A DNA stretch of 41,579 bases from Bacillota bacterium (GTDB taxonomy: Bacteria; Bacillota; Negativicutes; DSM-13327), in NCBI GenBank assembly GCA_017889585.1, contig JAGFZX010000028.1, forward strand, positions 1-41,579, read 5' to 3'. The translations under genes and the position numbers were made by a program. Numbering within the stretch: position 1 is the first letter of the stretch; every line of letters begins with the position of its first letter. This document shows, one piece after another, positions 34,031-41,579 of the stretch. The notes beneath the pieces are model-generated. The model had not been told where the DNA came from. It saw nothing but the letters and a program-made list of their open reading frames with translations, and made no database searches.

Positions 34031-35772
34031 TAAAGAGGATAAGTCTTGCCATGATAGTGCGGGATGAAGAGGCTAATTTAGCGGAGTGTCTGGGCAGTGT
34101 TAAGGATGAAGTGGATGAAATTGTCATTGTTGATACTGGGTCAACAGATCAAACCCTAAACATTGCCAGTAATTTTACAAATAAGATTTATCACTTTCCC
34201 TGGCAGGGTGATTTTAGTGCGGCGCGTAATTTTGCGATTAGTAAATGCTCAGGGCAGTGGATACTTAGCCTGGATGCCGATGAAAAATTGGATTCAGAGA
34301 AGGGGAGTATCAGGCAATTAATTGGTAGCAGTCCGGAAACCGAGGTCTTCGGCTTATCTCTTTTAATCTACTCAGCTACCGAATATGAACGGTTTACGGT
34401 GATGCGGTTATTTCGCAATACTGCTGAATATCATTTTGTGGGCAAAATTCATGAGCAGGTAGTGATAAACAATACAAATGTCGTGGATATTGGGGATGCA
34501 CCTGTAATTTGTCATAAATTTGTTACACATAAGCAGCGCAATAAAAAACGGTGGCGCAATTTGCGACTATTGAAACATGAATTACATCGTGATCCTGATA
34601 ATTATTACTTAAAATATTATATGGGGGTCGAATGGCTAGGTATAGGGCGGTATGAAAGAGCAGTAGACTGTTTGCAAACTGCAGTCGCGAGCATTAGCTT
34701 GTACCAACCTATGTTTAGGGGGCCAGCTGTAAGATACTTGGTTGATTGTTTAAAATTCTTAGGACGCCCTGATGAAGCTTTGGAAATTTGTCAAAATGAG
34801 TGTGAGCTAAATCCAGACTTTACGGATGTTTTTTTTGAAACAGGGGCAATTTTGGAGGAACAGGGTAAGTTTAAGCAAGCAATTGATTATTTTCTCAAAG
34901 CAATACAATTAGGAGACCCACCACTCTGGCTTTTCCATTCTAAGGGTACGGAAAGTTTTTTGGCCTGCTATCATTTAGCATTTTGTTATGAAAAAATAGG
35001 GCTCTATGAATTGGCCGAAAATTATTATTGGCAGGCCCTTGAGACAAATCCTAAATATACTTGCCCCTTATATAGCTTATTCTTAATGAAAATTACCAAT
35101 TTAAAGCCATCAGAGGTATTTGATTATTTTAATAAAAAGAACAGTTTTCTTCATGACCAATGGGCAACGACATTGGCGATGCTATTTTTCGAAGTGGGTT
35201 TGCCAGAACTCGCCGCCCAGTGCTATGAGCAGTCATTAACATTACGTGGGGATACAAGTATTAATCGGATAAGAAGTCTGTTATACAGCGGTTGTGTACA
35301 AAAAGCTTTGGATCTTATAAATAGTATGGATAGGGCGAGCATTGCCATCGAAATCAAGATCGAAGAAATCCTAGCCCATATTCTTAACGGGGATTTTAGT
35401 ACAGCCAAGCGATGGGCCTTTGACTTATGGGTAACTTCACCTGAGCAGCGCAGCAAGGCATGGGCAATGCTCACAATTATTGCGCGCATGAGTTCTAGCC
35501 CAGGATATAGTAGGCCGGAAAAATCCCGGGAAGGGGCGGTTATTGAACTACAACTATTAATTTTAGAAAACTGCTTACGCTTTAGCCCGAAATATCTTGG
35601 TATTACCTGTGACGGCGCATTTAAAAAGTTAGTAAAAACAGTAACTGACATTCTAATGGATTCATCAGTTGAAAGTAATATGAAGCTTATTGATTATATG
35701 CAGGGTAAAGCCGAGAACCTTCGCTCTATGCTTTATTATAAATATACAGCAGCAAGGGGTTTATATTTATGA
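34027..35772 (+). CDS. GT2 glycosyltransferase with TPR tail, 2 of 3
   Basis: A 581-residue paralogue of the preceding gene, overlapping it by ATGA. The GT2 domain has SLAMIVRDEEANLAECLGSV, VDTGSTDQTLNIA, the acidic motif SLDADEKLD and GKIHEQVV. Helical repeats follow from ~residue 190 (YYLKYYMGVEWLGIGRYERAVDCLQTAV, GAILEEQGKFKQAIDYFLKAIQLG). The C-terminal ~150 residues are less clearly TPR. AGAGGAGG overlaps the end of the first gene and serves as ribosome site. It is probably produced in fixed ratio with its neighbours and may form a complex with them. Acceptor unknown. Confidence 0.88.
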   Translation: MIKRISLAMIVRDEEANLAECLGSVKDEVDEIVIVDTGSTDQTLNIASNFTNKIYHFPWQGDFSAARNFAISKCSGQWILSLDADEKLDSEKGSIRQLIGSSPETEVFGLSLLIYSATEYERFTVMRLFRNTAEYHFVGKIHEQVVINNTNVVDIGDAPVICHKFVTHKQRNKKRWRNLRLLKHELHRDPDNYYLKYYMGVEWLGIGRYERAVDCLQTAVASISLYQPMFRGPAVRYLVDCLKFLGRPDEALEICQNECELNPDFTDVFFETGAILEEQGKFKQAIDYFLKAIQLGDPPLWLFHSKGTESFLACYHLAFCYEKIGLYELAENYYWQALETNPKYTCPLYSLFLMKITNLKPSEVFDYFNKKNSFLHDQWATTLAMLFFEVGLPELAAQCYEQSLTLRGDTSINRIRSLLYSGCVQKALDLINSMDRASIAIEIKIEEILAHILNGDFSTAKRWAFDLWVTSPEQRSKAWAMLTIIARMSSSPGYSRPEKSREGAVIELQLLILENCLRFSPKYLGITCDGAFKKLVKTVTDILMDSSVESNMKLIDYMQGKAENLRSMLYYKYTAARGLYL

Positions 35773-37280
35773 GTAGGAATATTAGCGTGACCTTATGTAT
35801 GATAACAAAGAATGAAGAAGATTATATTACTTGTTGTATTGATAGTGTGAAACATTTAATTGATGAAGTCATTATCGTAGATACCGGATCGACAGATCGT
35901 ACAATTGATAAAGCCTTACAAGCAGGAGCAAGGGTATTTAATTATAATTGGCAACAAAATTTTGCCGAGGCTAGGAATTATGCCCTGGATCAGGCAGCAG
36001 GCGATTGGATATTGGTGTTGGATGCGGATGAAACATTAGAATATGTTGATATAGAGGGGTTTAATAATCTGTTAGTTGCTTCTCATATTGAAGGATATTT
36101 TATTGAGATTGAAAGTGTTATTGGCAATGGTGAAGAAAAAATGTTTGATCAGGTGGTACGCTTATTTAGAAATAAGCCTCATTATCGTTTTTCAGGTGCC
36201 ATCCATGAACAGGTGATTGGTAGCATACGACAATTCAATAGTGAAGAGGCATTAGGCTGCACGGATTTTAAAATTATTCATCGGGGTTATCTAAACGAGC
36301 GAATAGCCGCACAACAAAAGCATATACGCAATATGGAAGTCATCAATCAGGCTTTAATTGACAATCCATATGATCCATTTTTACGTTACAGTCTTGGTAT
36401 TGAATATATACAGCAGGGGAAAATAGCCCAGGCCAATGAGCAACTGTCAAAATCATTACAGAAATTAAAAGGGGGCGAAGGTTATTTTCACAATGTATTA
36501 GTGAATTTGGCTTCAGGTTATTTACAGACAGGACAATTAAAAGAGGCGCAAGAGTTGATTGATAGGGCCCTTCTTATGCTACCACAGGACTCAGATATAA
36601 TGCTGCTCAAGGGAATCACAGCCCTATATAGTAAAGACTATCAGGTTGCTATAGAGTTCTTAGAGCAGTCCCTTACCGGCAATAGTATGAATACCTTGGC
36701 AAATTCGATTCATACCATATGCGGAGATATCTACGGGATTTTGGATGATTATGATAATGCCGAACTAGAATATTTTACGTCATTGCAATTAGTCCCCCAG
36801 CATGTATACCCCCTATTGCAGATGATTGGCCTTAAACAAAAAGGGAAAAGTCAGCTTACTTGGTATGAAATTAGTAAGTTTACCTCACAGAAAGTAAGTA
36901 AGGATTTACAATTGAAATTGATCAAGATGAAAGAGCTGGAAGTAGTTTTGGTATTAGCACTGCTTACTATTATAAATCAAAATTCAGTAAGTAAAACAAA
37001 TCTGATCATAGGGTGCAATGATTATTTGCGAGCTATTATGCTCTATCAGCCTGCAAATGAGTTGTCAAAAATAGTACTTCAATATTTGAAGTATAGCGCA
37101 GAGATGATGCTGTTGTACGCAAGCATTATATCAGCCAATTGTGATTTTACATTTTTGCCAATTACACAAAAAATAGCAGATATTAGCAATGATAACCTAG
37201 ATTTAATTATAAAAACCTTATGTCCCACTTGGATTCCATGCATAAAATTGAACAAGATGCTACCTAATGTTGAAGAATAG
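35769..37280 (+). CDS. GT2 glycosyltransferase with TPR tail, 3 of 3
   Basis: The 503-residue third paralogue, again starting within ATGA of the previous stop. The GT2 domain shows TLCMITKNEEDYITCCIDSV, VDTGSTDRTIDKA, LVLDADETLE and GAIHEQVIG. TPR-like repeats (LRYSLGIEYIQQGKIAQANEQLSKSL, GYLQTGQLKEAQELIDRALLMLPQDSD) run to about residue 360. No strong ribosome site stands upstream, so it likely depends on translational coupling. A clean terminator follows immediately. The three enzymes may add successive sugars or modify different proteins. Confidence 0.88.
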   Translation: MSRNISVTLCMITKNEEDYITCCIDSVKHLIDEVIIVDTGSTDRTIDKALQAGARVFNYNWQQNFAEARNYALDQAAGDWILVLDADETLEYVDIEGFNNLLVASHIEGYFIEIESVIGNGEEKMFDQVVRLFRNKPHYRFSGAIHEQVIGSIRQFNSEEALGCTDFKIIHRGYLNERIAAQQKHIRNMEVINQALIDNPYDPFLRYSLGIEYIQQGKIAQANEQLSKSLQKLKGGEGYFHNVLVNLASGYLQTGQLKEAQELIDRALLMLPQDSDIMLLKGITALYSKDYQVAIEFLEQSLTGNSMNTLANSIHTICGDIYGILDDYDNAELEYFTSLQLVPQHVYPLLQMIGLKQKGKSQLTWYEISKFTSQKVSKDLQLKLIKMKELEVVLVLALLTIINQNSVSKTNLIIGCNDYLRAIMLYQPANELSKIVLQYLKYSAEMMLLYASIISANCDFTFLPITQKIADISNDNLDLIIKTLCPTWIPCIKLNKMLPNVEE

Positions 37281-37313
37281 AAAAACACACTCACTGGGTG
37301 GGTGTGTTTTTTA
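37281..37313. terminator. Bidirectional terminator after the GT2-TPR operon
   Basis: AAAACACACTCAC pairs with GTGGGTGTGTTTT (one T-G pair), with A- and T-runs on either side. It sits between the third transferase and the convergent DNRLRE gene. Confidence 0.9.
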
Positions 37314-38186
37314 TTAATATGTACGTCCTTGTATATGGATTGTTAGATTTGTATGTTGATCCATATCTTGTGCTTGGTAGCACAATCTGGAATATTTTGT
37401 TATTGTATCTGGCACGCAGGAGACCATTTCTCCAGTAGCAATTGTTTTTACTGCTGATTCTGTTTGCCAGTGTGTACCATCACAGCTTACTTGCAAGTAC
37501 ACCAATGCAGGATATAGGCCATTGTTGACAATCAGGTAGGAATAGTTGAAGAGCAAAATGTTGAGAGATCTAGTATAGTTGGCATTATCTTTAGCCACGA
37601 CATACAATGTTAGATCGATTGCTTTACAGCATTTGTCGGATATTGCTGGATCCTTAATATTCACTTTAAGATAGGGCCAAAATTGAGAATCTTCACATTC
37701 CCTGCTGCACAGTCCGATTAAATTATTGGTCGATTCATCAAGCATTTTTAGCATAATCCCTAAGTTTGCTGATTGGTTTGTATACCAGTTTTGTACTAAT
37801 GTAGTTATGTTTAATGATACAAAAATATCATTTTGGTTTGTAATTCTGATAACATCCAATGGCGCAGAGGCTATTAAAGGCTCTTTTGTACAGTGTGTTT
37901 TTTTTGCCCATTTTGATAATATCTGAAAAATACCGAGGGATTTTTCTATGCATGGAAATTCATTACATGAGAGGAAGATATGTAATGTACTGCTTGTAAT
38001 GGTTAAGAACAAGGGTAGTGAGGAGAGATCAAATTGGATGAGTGTCCTATTGGTTTTGGCTGATTTTTTTCCTATTAGGAGTTCCCTAGAGCCGTATCTG
38101 CCTGGGGGGCTACACATAAGTTTATGGATATCACTACCAGAGATATAAGTATTCATAATAGGTGGCTTAATAATTTGTATTGTCAT
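37314..38186 (-). CDS. DNRLRE-domain protein with C-terminal DUF6385-like domain
   Basis: A 290-residue protein without a signal peptide. Residues ~1-165 match the DNRLRE domain: RYGSRELLIGKKSAKTNRTLIQFDLSSLP, SSTLHIFLS, then VTTLVQNWY-like INITTLVQNWYTNQSANLGIML. Residues ~190-290 resemble the small minus-strand protein at 31412 (LQVSCDGTHWQTES, TKYSRLCYQ, IHIQGRTY). DNRLRE domains are usually found in secreted surface proteins, so the missing signal peptide is notable and fits deposition on a spore by the mother cell. ATG 38186 has GGAGG 7 bases upstream. About eight cysteines may cross-link it. The remainder of the 237-base gap to uxs is AT-rich with no clear promoter. Confidence 0.8.
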   Translation of the reverse strand: MTIQIIKPPIMNTYISGSDIHKLMCSPPGRYGSRELLIGKKSAKTNRTLIQFDLSSLPLFLTITSSTLHIFLSCNEFPCIEKSLGIFQILSKWAKKTHCTKEPLIASAPLDVIRITNQNDIFVSLNITTLVQNWYTNQSANLGIMLKMLDESTNNLIGLCSRECEDSQFWPYLKVNIKDPAISDKCCKAIDLTLYVVAKDNANYTRSLNILLFNYSYLIVNNGLYPALVYLQVSCDGTHWQTESAVKTIATGEMVSCVPDTITKYSRLCYQAQDMDQHTNLTIHIQGRTY

Positions 38187-38359
38187 CAAAATCCCTCCTC
38201 TACAGGGTATGCAATAGATTTATTTTTGATACAAAAATAGGTTTACTATCTAACATACTAAACAATCTTCTACCAGTTATTATATAAGGGCACTTCCTAT
38301 CAAGAATCTGAATAGGATATCTTTGAAAGGGTCACTATTGGTTTGCCTTAAAAAACTAC

Positions 38360-38435
38360 TCAATATGACCCTGTACACCTGAAAAACTTAGTTTTGAATA
38401 TTATTGTATTGGGAGAAATTGCTATGTCAGATAAA
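38360..38435 (+). pseudogene. Copy of the ugd 3' end upstream of uxs
   Basis: 76 bases align with 6559-6635 at about 91% identity (six substitutions, one single-base gap). They include the ugd stop codon, the GGGAGAAATTGCT ribosome-site region and the ATGTCA start of the next gene. The single-base loss shifts the ugd frame. Homology stops abruptly on the left at 38360. It marks the former ugd-uxs junction. Confidence 0.85.
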
Positions 38436-39365
38436 CGAGTGTTAGTTACTGGTGGTGCTGGATTTATTGGCTCTCATTTGTGCAAAAAATTGCTGGAAGA
38501 GGGGCAAAAAGTTATTTGCTTGGATAATTATTTTACAGGCTCACAGGAAAATGTATCAGATTTATTACAATATCCTACATTTACACAGGTACATCATGAT
38601 GTAACCCTACCGATGAATGTTGAAATTGATGAGATCTATAACTTTGCTTGTCCGGCAAGTCCAGTGCATTACCAGTATGATCCTGTAAAAACTACCAAGA
38701 CCAGTGTGTTAGGTGCTATGAATATATTAGACTTGGCACACCAAAGTGGGGCAAAAATACTGCATGCATCTACGTCGGAAGTATATGGCGACCCTCTTAT
38801 TCATCCTCAGCAAGAAGAGCATTGGGGAAATGTAAATCCAATTGGTATTAGGGCCTGCTATGATGAAGGAAAACGCTGTGCCGAAACCTTATGTTTTGAT
38901 TATTATCGCAAGTATGATGTTGATGTCAAAGTAATTCGTATATTTAATACTTATGGCCCCAATATGCATCCCCAAGATGGGCGGGTGGTGAGTAACTTCA
39001 TTGTGCAGGCGTTAAAGGGAGAGGATATTACAATTTACGGAGATGGCAAGCAAACAAGATCATTTTGTTATATAGATGATCTTGTTAATGGTATTATTCG
39101 TATGATGCAAACCGAAAAAGGCTTTATTGGCCCAGTTAATTTAGGAAATCCGGGAGAATTCACCATACTTGAATTAGCTGAAAAGGTAGTAGGGTTAGCA
39201 AGGTCAGTATCAAAAATAGTTTTCAAGCCGTTGCCGCCCGATGATCCCAAACAACGTCAACCAGATATTTCTCTGGCTAAGGCAAAAATTGGTTGGGTAC
39301 CTGAGGTATGCTTGGACGAGGGAATAGAGCGCACTATTGCCTATTTTAAGAAGGTGCTAATATGA
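38424..39365 (+). CDS. uxs: UDP-glucuronate decarboxylase (UDP-xylose synthase)
   Basis: An extended short-chain dehydrogenase that converts UDP-glucuronate, the product of ugd, to UDP-xylose with bound [17 protein letters not shown] is the nucleotide motif. [22 protein letters not shown], the catalytic Y and K in [12 protein letters not shown], and [20 protein letters not shown] are specific to the UXS group. I start it at ATG 38424 (313 residues) after GGGAGA; a TTG 10 codons earlier lies in the ugd-derived leader. It overlaps the next transferase gene by ATGA. No promoter of its own is evident, which fits its having been transcribed from ugd before the rearrangement. Confidence 0.94.
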   Translation: MSDKRVLVTGGAGFIGSHLCKKLLEEGQKVICLDNYFTGSQENVSDLLQYPTFTQVHHDVTLPMNVEIDEIYNFACPASPVHYQYDPVKTTKTSVLGAMNILDLAHQSGAKILHASTSEVYGDPLIHPQQEEHWGNVNPIGIRACYDEGKRCAETLCFDYYRKYDVDVKVIRIFNTYGPNMHPQDGRVVSNFIVQALKGEDITIYGDGKQTRSFCYIDDLVNGIIRMMQTEKGFIGPVNLGNPGEFTILELAEKVVGLARSVSKIVFKPLPPDDPKQRQPDISLAKAKIGWVPEVCLDEGIERTIAYFKKVLI

Positions 39366-40285
39366 GTGGATTTCAGCTAAGGATCCCCGTTGCTTTGATC
39401 ATTTTTAATCGCCCAGATACTACTCAGCAGGTGTTTATGCAAATTCGTAAAGCTAAGCCCCGGCAGTTACTGGTCATCGCTGATGCTCCTCGCAACGAGA
39501 GGCCTGATGAGGTTGAAAAATGTGCTGTTACTAGAGCTATTGTTGAGCGGGTGGATTGGGATTGTGAAGTGTTAAAAAACTATTCAGATATAAATTTAGG
39601 TTGTGGAAAAAGGGTAGCCAGTGGTCTTGATTGGGTTTTTAATATAGTAGAAGAGGCGATTATTTTGGAAGATGATTGCCTGCCCCACCTGACGTTTTTT
39701 CAGTTTTGTCAGGAACTATTGGAACGATATCGTGATGATGGGCGGGTAATGAGCATTTCAGGAAATAATTTCGGATATGGCCGCCGACGGACAGATCATA
39801 GTTATTATTTCTCCCGATATACTCAAATGTGGGGCTGGGCAACATGGCGGAAGATATGGCAGAGATATTATGACTTCAATATGAAATTGTGGCCGGAAGT
39901 TCGCGATAATCATTGGCTTTTCGATATTTTTGCCAGTATGCAAGTTGAAATTTTGGGGGAGAAGGCCGAGTGTAAGGTTAATGGAGGGGAATCTGCAGTT
40001 CAATACTGGTATCGTATTTTTGAAGATACTTATAACGGCAAAATTGATACTTGGGATTATCAGTTCTTTTTTTCTTGTTTAGTACAAAGCGGGTTGCATA
40101 TTCTGCCTAATGTAAATTTAGTATCAAATATTGGTTTTGGTCCGGAATCAACTCATACTCGATGTAAAAATCATTTTGCGGATGTACCTGTAATGGCCAT
40201 GGATTTTCCGTTGAAACATTCATCATATGTGATTCGTGATGCTTGGGCAGATGAATATTTACAGATGCTCAATTTTAGAAGTTAA
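39362..40285 (+). CDS. GT-A glycosyltransferase, paralogue 3 of 3
   Basis: A 307-residue paralogue of the genes at 2646 and 14766 and most like the former: [67 protein letters not shown] and [14 protein letters not shown]. Translationally coupled to uxs through ATGA, which suggests, without proving, that UDP-xylose is its donor. A strong terminator follows. Soluble, with no membrane segment. Confidence 0.87.
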   Translation: MSGFQLRIPVALIIFNRPDTTQQVFMQIRKAKPRQLLVIADAPRNERPDEVEKCAVTRAIVERVDWDCEVLKNYSDINLGCGKRVASGLDWVFNIVEEAIILEDDCLPHLTFFQFCQELLERYRDDGRVMSISGNNFGYGRRRTDHSYYFSRYTQMWGWATWRKIWQRYYDFNMKLWPEVRDNHWLFDIFASMQVEILGEKAECKVNGGESAVQYWYRIFEDTYNGKIDTWDYQFFFSCLVQSGLHILPNVNLVSNIGFGPESTHTRCKNHFADVPVMAMDFPLKHSSYVIRDAWADEYLQMLNFRS

Positions 40286-40313
40286 AAAATCGCCTTGTAT
40301 GGCGATTTTTTTC
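40285..40313. terminator. Terminator after the uxs unit
   Basis: Perfect 10-bp stem AAAAATCGCC / GGCGATTTTT with a TTGTAT loop and trailing T. It also lies downstream of the convergent minus-strand gene. Confidence 0.9.
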
Positions 40314-40340
40314 TGTGGAATTAGAATATATCGATATTTT

Positions 40341-41510
40341 TTATTTTTGCTTAAAAATAGCCAGTGCTTCTTGTGCAAAATTGCAGAATTCTTCAGCAAA
40401 AAGCTTGATCTTCCCAAAAGTTTTATTTTTGGCTTCAGCCTCATCCAGTACATGAGGACCTGGCGCGGAATATGGTAGAATATCGGCGATTTTTTGCGCT
40501 AACTCTTCTGGATTCATACGGTCAAAGAAAATGCCGTAGCCCTGTTCAAGATGCACATCTAGATCTGAAAGGATAATTGTTTTATTAAAAGCCTGACATT
40601 CTTGAACAATCATGCTTAGGCCTTCAAAGAGGGATGGCTGAACAACAAACAGGCTACGCCTAATAAGTTGTATTTGCTCACTACGGGGGATTAGCCCGAG
40701 AATATGAACAAGATCGGTTATGCCAATGGTTTTTAGATAATCTTGGAGTTGTGAAAAATAATCAGGACATCGGTAATCTTCTGTAAAGCCTGTGCAGACA
40801 AGAGGCACATCGATTCCTATGTGCCGCAATATAGCTATGGCTTTAAATAATGTGGCATGATTTTTATGGAGCCAAAACTGATTAGAACATAATATAAAAC
40901 CATCGGGTAATTGATAGTGATGTTGTACTTTTCTAGAATCACTTATGTACCAATCTTCTTCTGGGTAAAAGGGTGCTGATAAAATTTTCGTGATTGCTGT
41001 AGATGATGGGTAAAATTTTAAAAAATCTTTTTCAACAGTACGGGTGGTGAAAATAATAAGTTGTGCCTGCCTGGCAATTTCCCCAAAACGGTGTTCGCGG
41101 AGGGCATATTCTTGTGGTGAGATAAAATCAGGCATATAACGGTGTTGAAAGTCTGGAATCCATGATACTACAAAGCGACCAGGCCATATTTGTGAATTTA
41201 CAGGGAATAAAAAGTCTATTTTGTTGAATAGCTGATCAAGGGAAACACAATGGGTAAGTGGGAAATTAATGATTGTGCGTGCTGCTTTTAGGTTGCCTCC
41301 TTGAAAGATAATGCCGTTAAATAGTGAGGCAAATCCTTGATGCATGCTAAAATCTTTGAGTGTCCTGTCAGTAATCACTAAAAACAACTGGGGCCTTTTC
41401 TCTTCTGGCAGATGCTGGATTGCTTTGACAAGCCATTCAACAGTGGAGACACCTGCATACCAGTGGCTACTACCCAGTATAGGAATACCAATGCGAATAT
41501 GTCTAATCAC
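40341..41510 (-). CDS. GT4-like GT-B glycosyltransferase
   Basis: A 389-residue GT-B transferase closely related to the first ~390 residues of the protein encoded at 544. It shares the start MIRHIRIGIP, PEEKRPQLFLVITD, LFPV......PGR.VSWI, LPDGFILCSNQFWLHKNH and QPSLFEGLSMIVQECQAF. Here the E-x7-E motif is the canonical EGLSMIVQE, whereas the left copy has EWLNITAQE. It lacks the second domain of that copy. The start is GTG 41510, with GAGGT 7 bases upstream and agreement with the paralogue. It faces the rest of the right end and ends near a shared terminator. The 69 bases beyond its start are AT-rich leader. Confidence 0.87.
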   Translation of the reverse strand: MIRHIRIGIPILGSSHWYAGVSTVEWLVKAIQHLPEEKRPQLFLVITDRTLKDFSMHQGFASLFNGIIFQGGNLKAARTIINFPLTHCVSLDQLFNKIDFLFPVNSQIWPGRFVVSWIPDFQHRYMPDFISPQEYALREHRFGEIARQAQLIIFTTRTVEKDFLKFYPSSTAITKILSAPFYPEEDWYISDSRKVQHHYQLPDGFILCSNQFWLHKNHATLFKAIAILRHIGIDVPLVCTGFTEDYRCPDYFSQLQDYLKTIGITDLVHILGLIPRSEQIQLIRRSLFVVQPSLFEGLSMIVQECQAFNKTIILSDLDVHLEQGYGIFFDRMNPEELAQKIADILPYSAPGPHVLDEAEAKNKTFGKIKLFAEEFCNFAQEALAIFKQK

Positions 41511-41579
41511 ATGAAATACCTCTTTATTAATTTATATGTTTTTTTAAATAAATAGAAACCCTATTTTTAACACAAAGAC

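Noticed and set aside
35223..35651. Minus-strand 142-codon frame inside the second GT2-TPR gene
   Set aside because: Shadow of a well-supported coding frame; no ribosome site or family match.
38394..38423. TTG start giving a 10-residue extension of uxs
   Set aside because: These codons lie in the out-of-frame ugd remnant; ATG 38424 follows GGGAGA and matches the family start.

Overview
This is a 41.6 kb block of surface-glycan genes from an AT-rich bacterium, apart from one visibly GC-richer gene. Strong AGGAGG-type ribosome sites, occasional TTG/GTG starts, CgeB-like and TPR-type glycosyltransferases and DNRLRE/DUF11 surface proteins point to a spore-forming member of the Bacillota. A Negativicute of the Sporomusa/Pelosinus kind is my best guess, by recollection of the protein families only. 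No rRNA, tRNA, CRISPR array or transposase was seen.

Layout. (1) 1-6.7 kb, plus strand: a truncated gene, two GT-B glycosyltransferases, a GT-A glycosyltransferase and UDP-glucose 6-dehydrogenase (ugd), with two dispersed palindromic repeats upstream of ugd. (2) 6.7-12.7 kb, minus strand: a 1989-residue protein made of 15 DUF11-like repeats of 122 residues, with no signal peptide. (3) 12.9-18.2 kb: a methyltransferase, a CgeB-like glycosyltransferase, a second copy of the GT-A enzyme, and rfbG-rfbH (CDP-3,6-dideoxysugar synthesis) on the minus strand. (4) 18.4-31.4 kb, plus strand: a small possible surface protein, a three-part glycosyltransferase fusion, rfbF, a thiamine-diphosphate enzyme, neuB- and neuC-like genes, a sugar reductase/epimerase and three methyltransferases. 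(5) 31.4-38.2 kb: a minus-strand DUF6385-like gene, three overlapping GT2-TPR glycosyltransferases, and a minus-strand DNRLRE/DUF6385-like gene. (6) 38.4-41.5 kb: UDP-glucuronate decarboxylase (uxs), a third GT-A copy, and a convergent GT-B gene related to the one at the left edge.

How it fits together. The enzymes could supply UDP-glucuronate and UDP-xylose, a CDP-3,6-dideoxy-4-ketosugar (perhaps given a two-carbon branch by the thiamine enzyme) and a nonulosonic acid. The methyltransferases could decorate them, and about ten glycosyltransferases could assemble them. None of the proteins read here shows a membrane segment or signal peptide, and there is no flippase, polymerase, ABC exporter or lipid-carrier transferase. 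The four possible structural proteins also lack signal peptides. Sequences matching the sporulation sigma-K promoter (AC, 17 bases, CATANNNTA) lie upstream of the DUF11 gene and the GT2-TPR operon, with a near match upstream of the DUF6385-like gene. My inference is a system that glycosylates spore-surface proteins in the mother-cell cytoplasm. Flagellin or S-layer glycosylation is less well supported.

The 3' end of ugd plus the start of the next gene (6559-6635) recurs at about 91% identity just before uxs (38360-38435). This suggests that ugd and uxs were once adjacent and that the 31.7 kb between them was inserted or rearranged there.
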